5,043 nucleotides of DNA from Bacillota bacterium (GTDB lineage Bacteria; Bacillota; Clostridia; Lutisporales; Lutisporaceae). The notes below the pieces were generated by a model. That model worked only from the letters and a program-made list of their open reading frames with translations. It had not been told where the DNA came from and did not search any database. A program made the translations under genes and the position numbers. This document shows, piece by piece, positions 5,043 through 5,043 of the stretch; positions within the stretch are counted from its first letter, which is position 1, and each line of letters starts with the position of its first letter. Where the stretch lies: positions 1-5,043 of the forward strand of contig JAEXXN010000366.1 of NCBI GenBank assembly GCA_023405875.1, given 5' to 3'.

Positions 5043-5043
5043 G

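Noticed and set aside
4805..5043. Retron RNA, integron attC site or CRISPR array
   Set aside because: There is no reverse transcriptase or integrase in the window, no attC core sites and no regularly spaced direct repeats. A downstream partner gene beyond 5043 cannot be excluded.

Overview
The window suggests a low-to-moderate GC Firmicute, most likely a member of the Clostridia. The clues are strong AGGAGG-type ribosome binding sites, TTG and GTG starts, AT-rich intergenic DNA, consensus sigma-A promoters, and the closest-feeling families (TipA/Mta-type MerR, clostridial ArsA-like ATPase, PAS-GGDEF-HD-GYP). No species can be named from the sequence alone.

All five protein genes lie on the minus strand, so transcription runs from high to low coordinates. 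In that order they are: a MarR-family repressor (4152-4637) with a consensus promoter and a palindromic operator at its start site; a terminator; an ArsA/Get3-family ATPase (2874-4049), preceded by a perfect 10-bp inverted repeat and overlapping a 63-residue unknown protein (2690-2881); a terminator; an AT-rich gap of about 310 bp; a membrane-anchored two-PAS c-di-GMP protein with GGDEF and HD-GYP domains (425-2377), whose terminator hairpin includes its last codons; and a TipA/Mta-like MerR activator (1-325, cut by the window edge) with a 19-bp-spacer promoter typical of MerR autoregulation.

The MarR gene, the ATPase and the small protein probably form one regulatory unit. The MarR operator and the repeat before the ATPase gene share a short TATTCG core, so the repressor may control both. 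Nothing in the window indicates arsenic resistance: there is no ArsR, ArsB or ArsD. The c-di-GMP gene and the MerR gene look like separate transcription units.

The least ordinary part is 4805-5021. It is a non-coding, roughly 217-nt, nearly full-length imperfect hairpin with 73 potential base pairs in six helical segments. Its non-Watson-Crick positions are G-U only if the plus strand is the RNA, and a TATAAT hexamer ends five bases before it. A 12-bp inverted repeat inside it (4860-4871 with 5017-5028) cannot form together with the main fold, which hints at an alternative structure. Near-identical 11-bp direct repeats flank it, so a mobile palindromic element is the main competing explanation.
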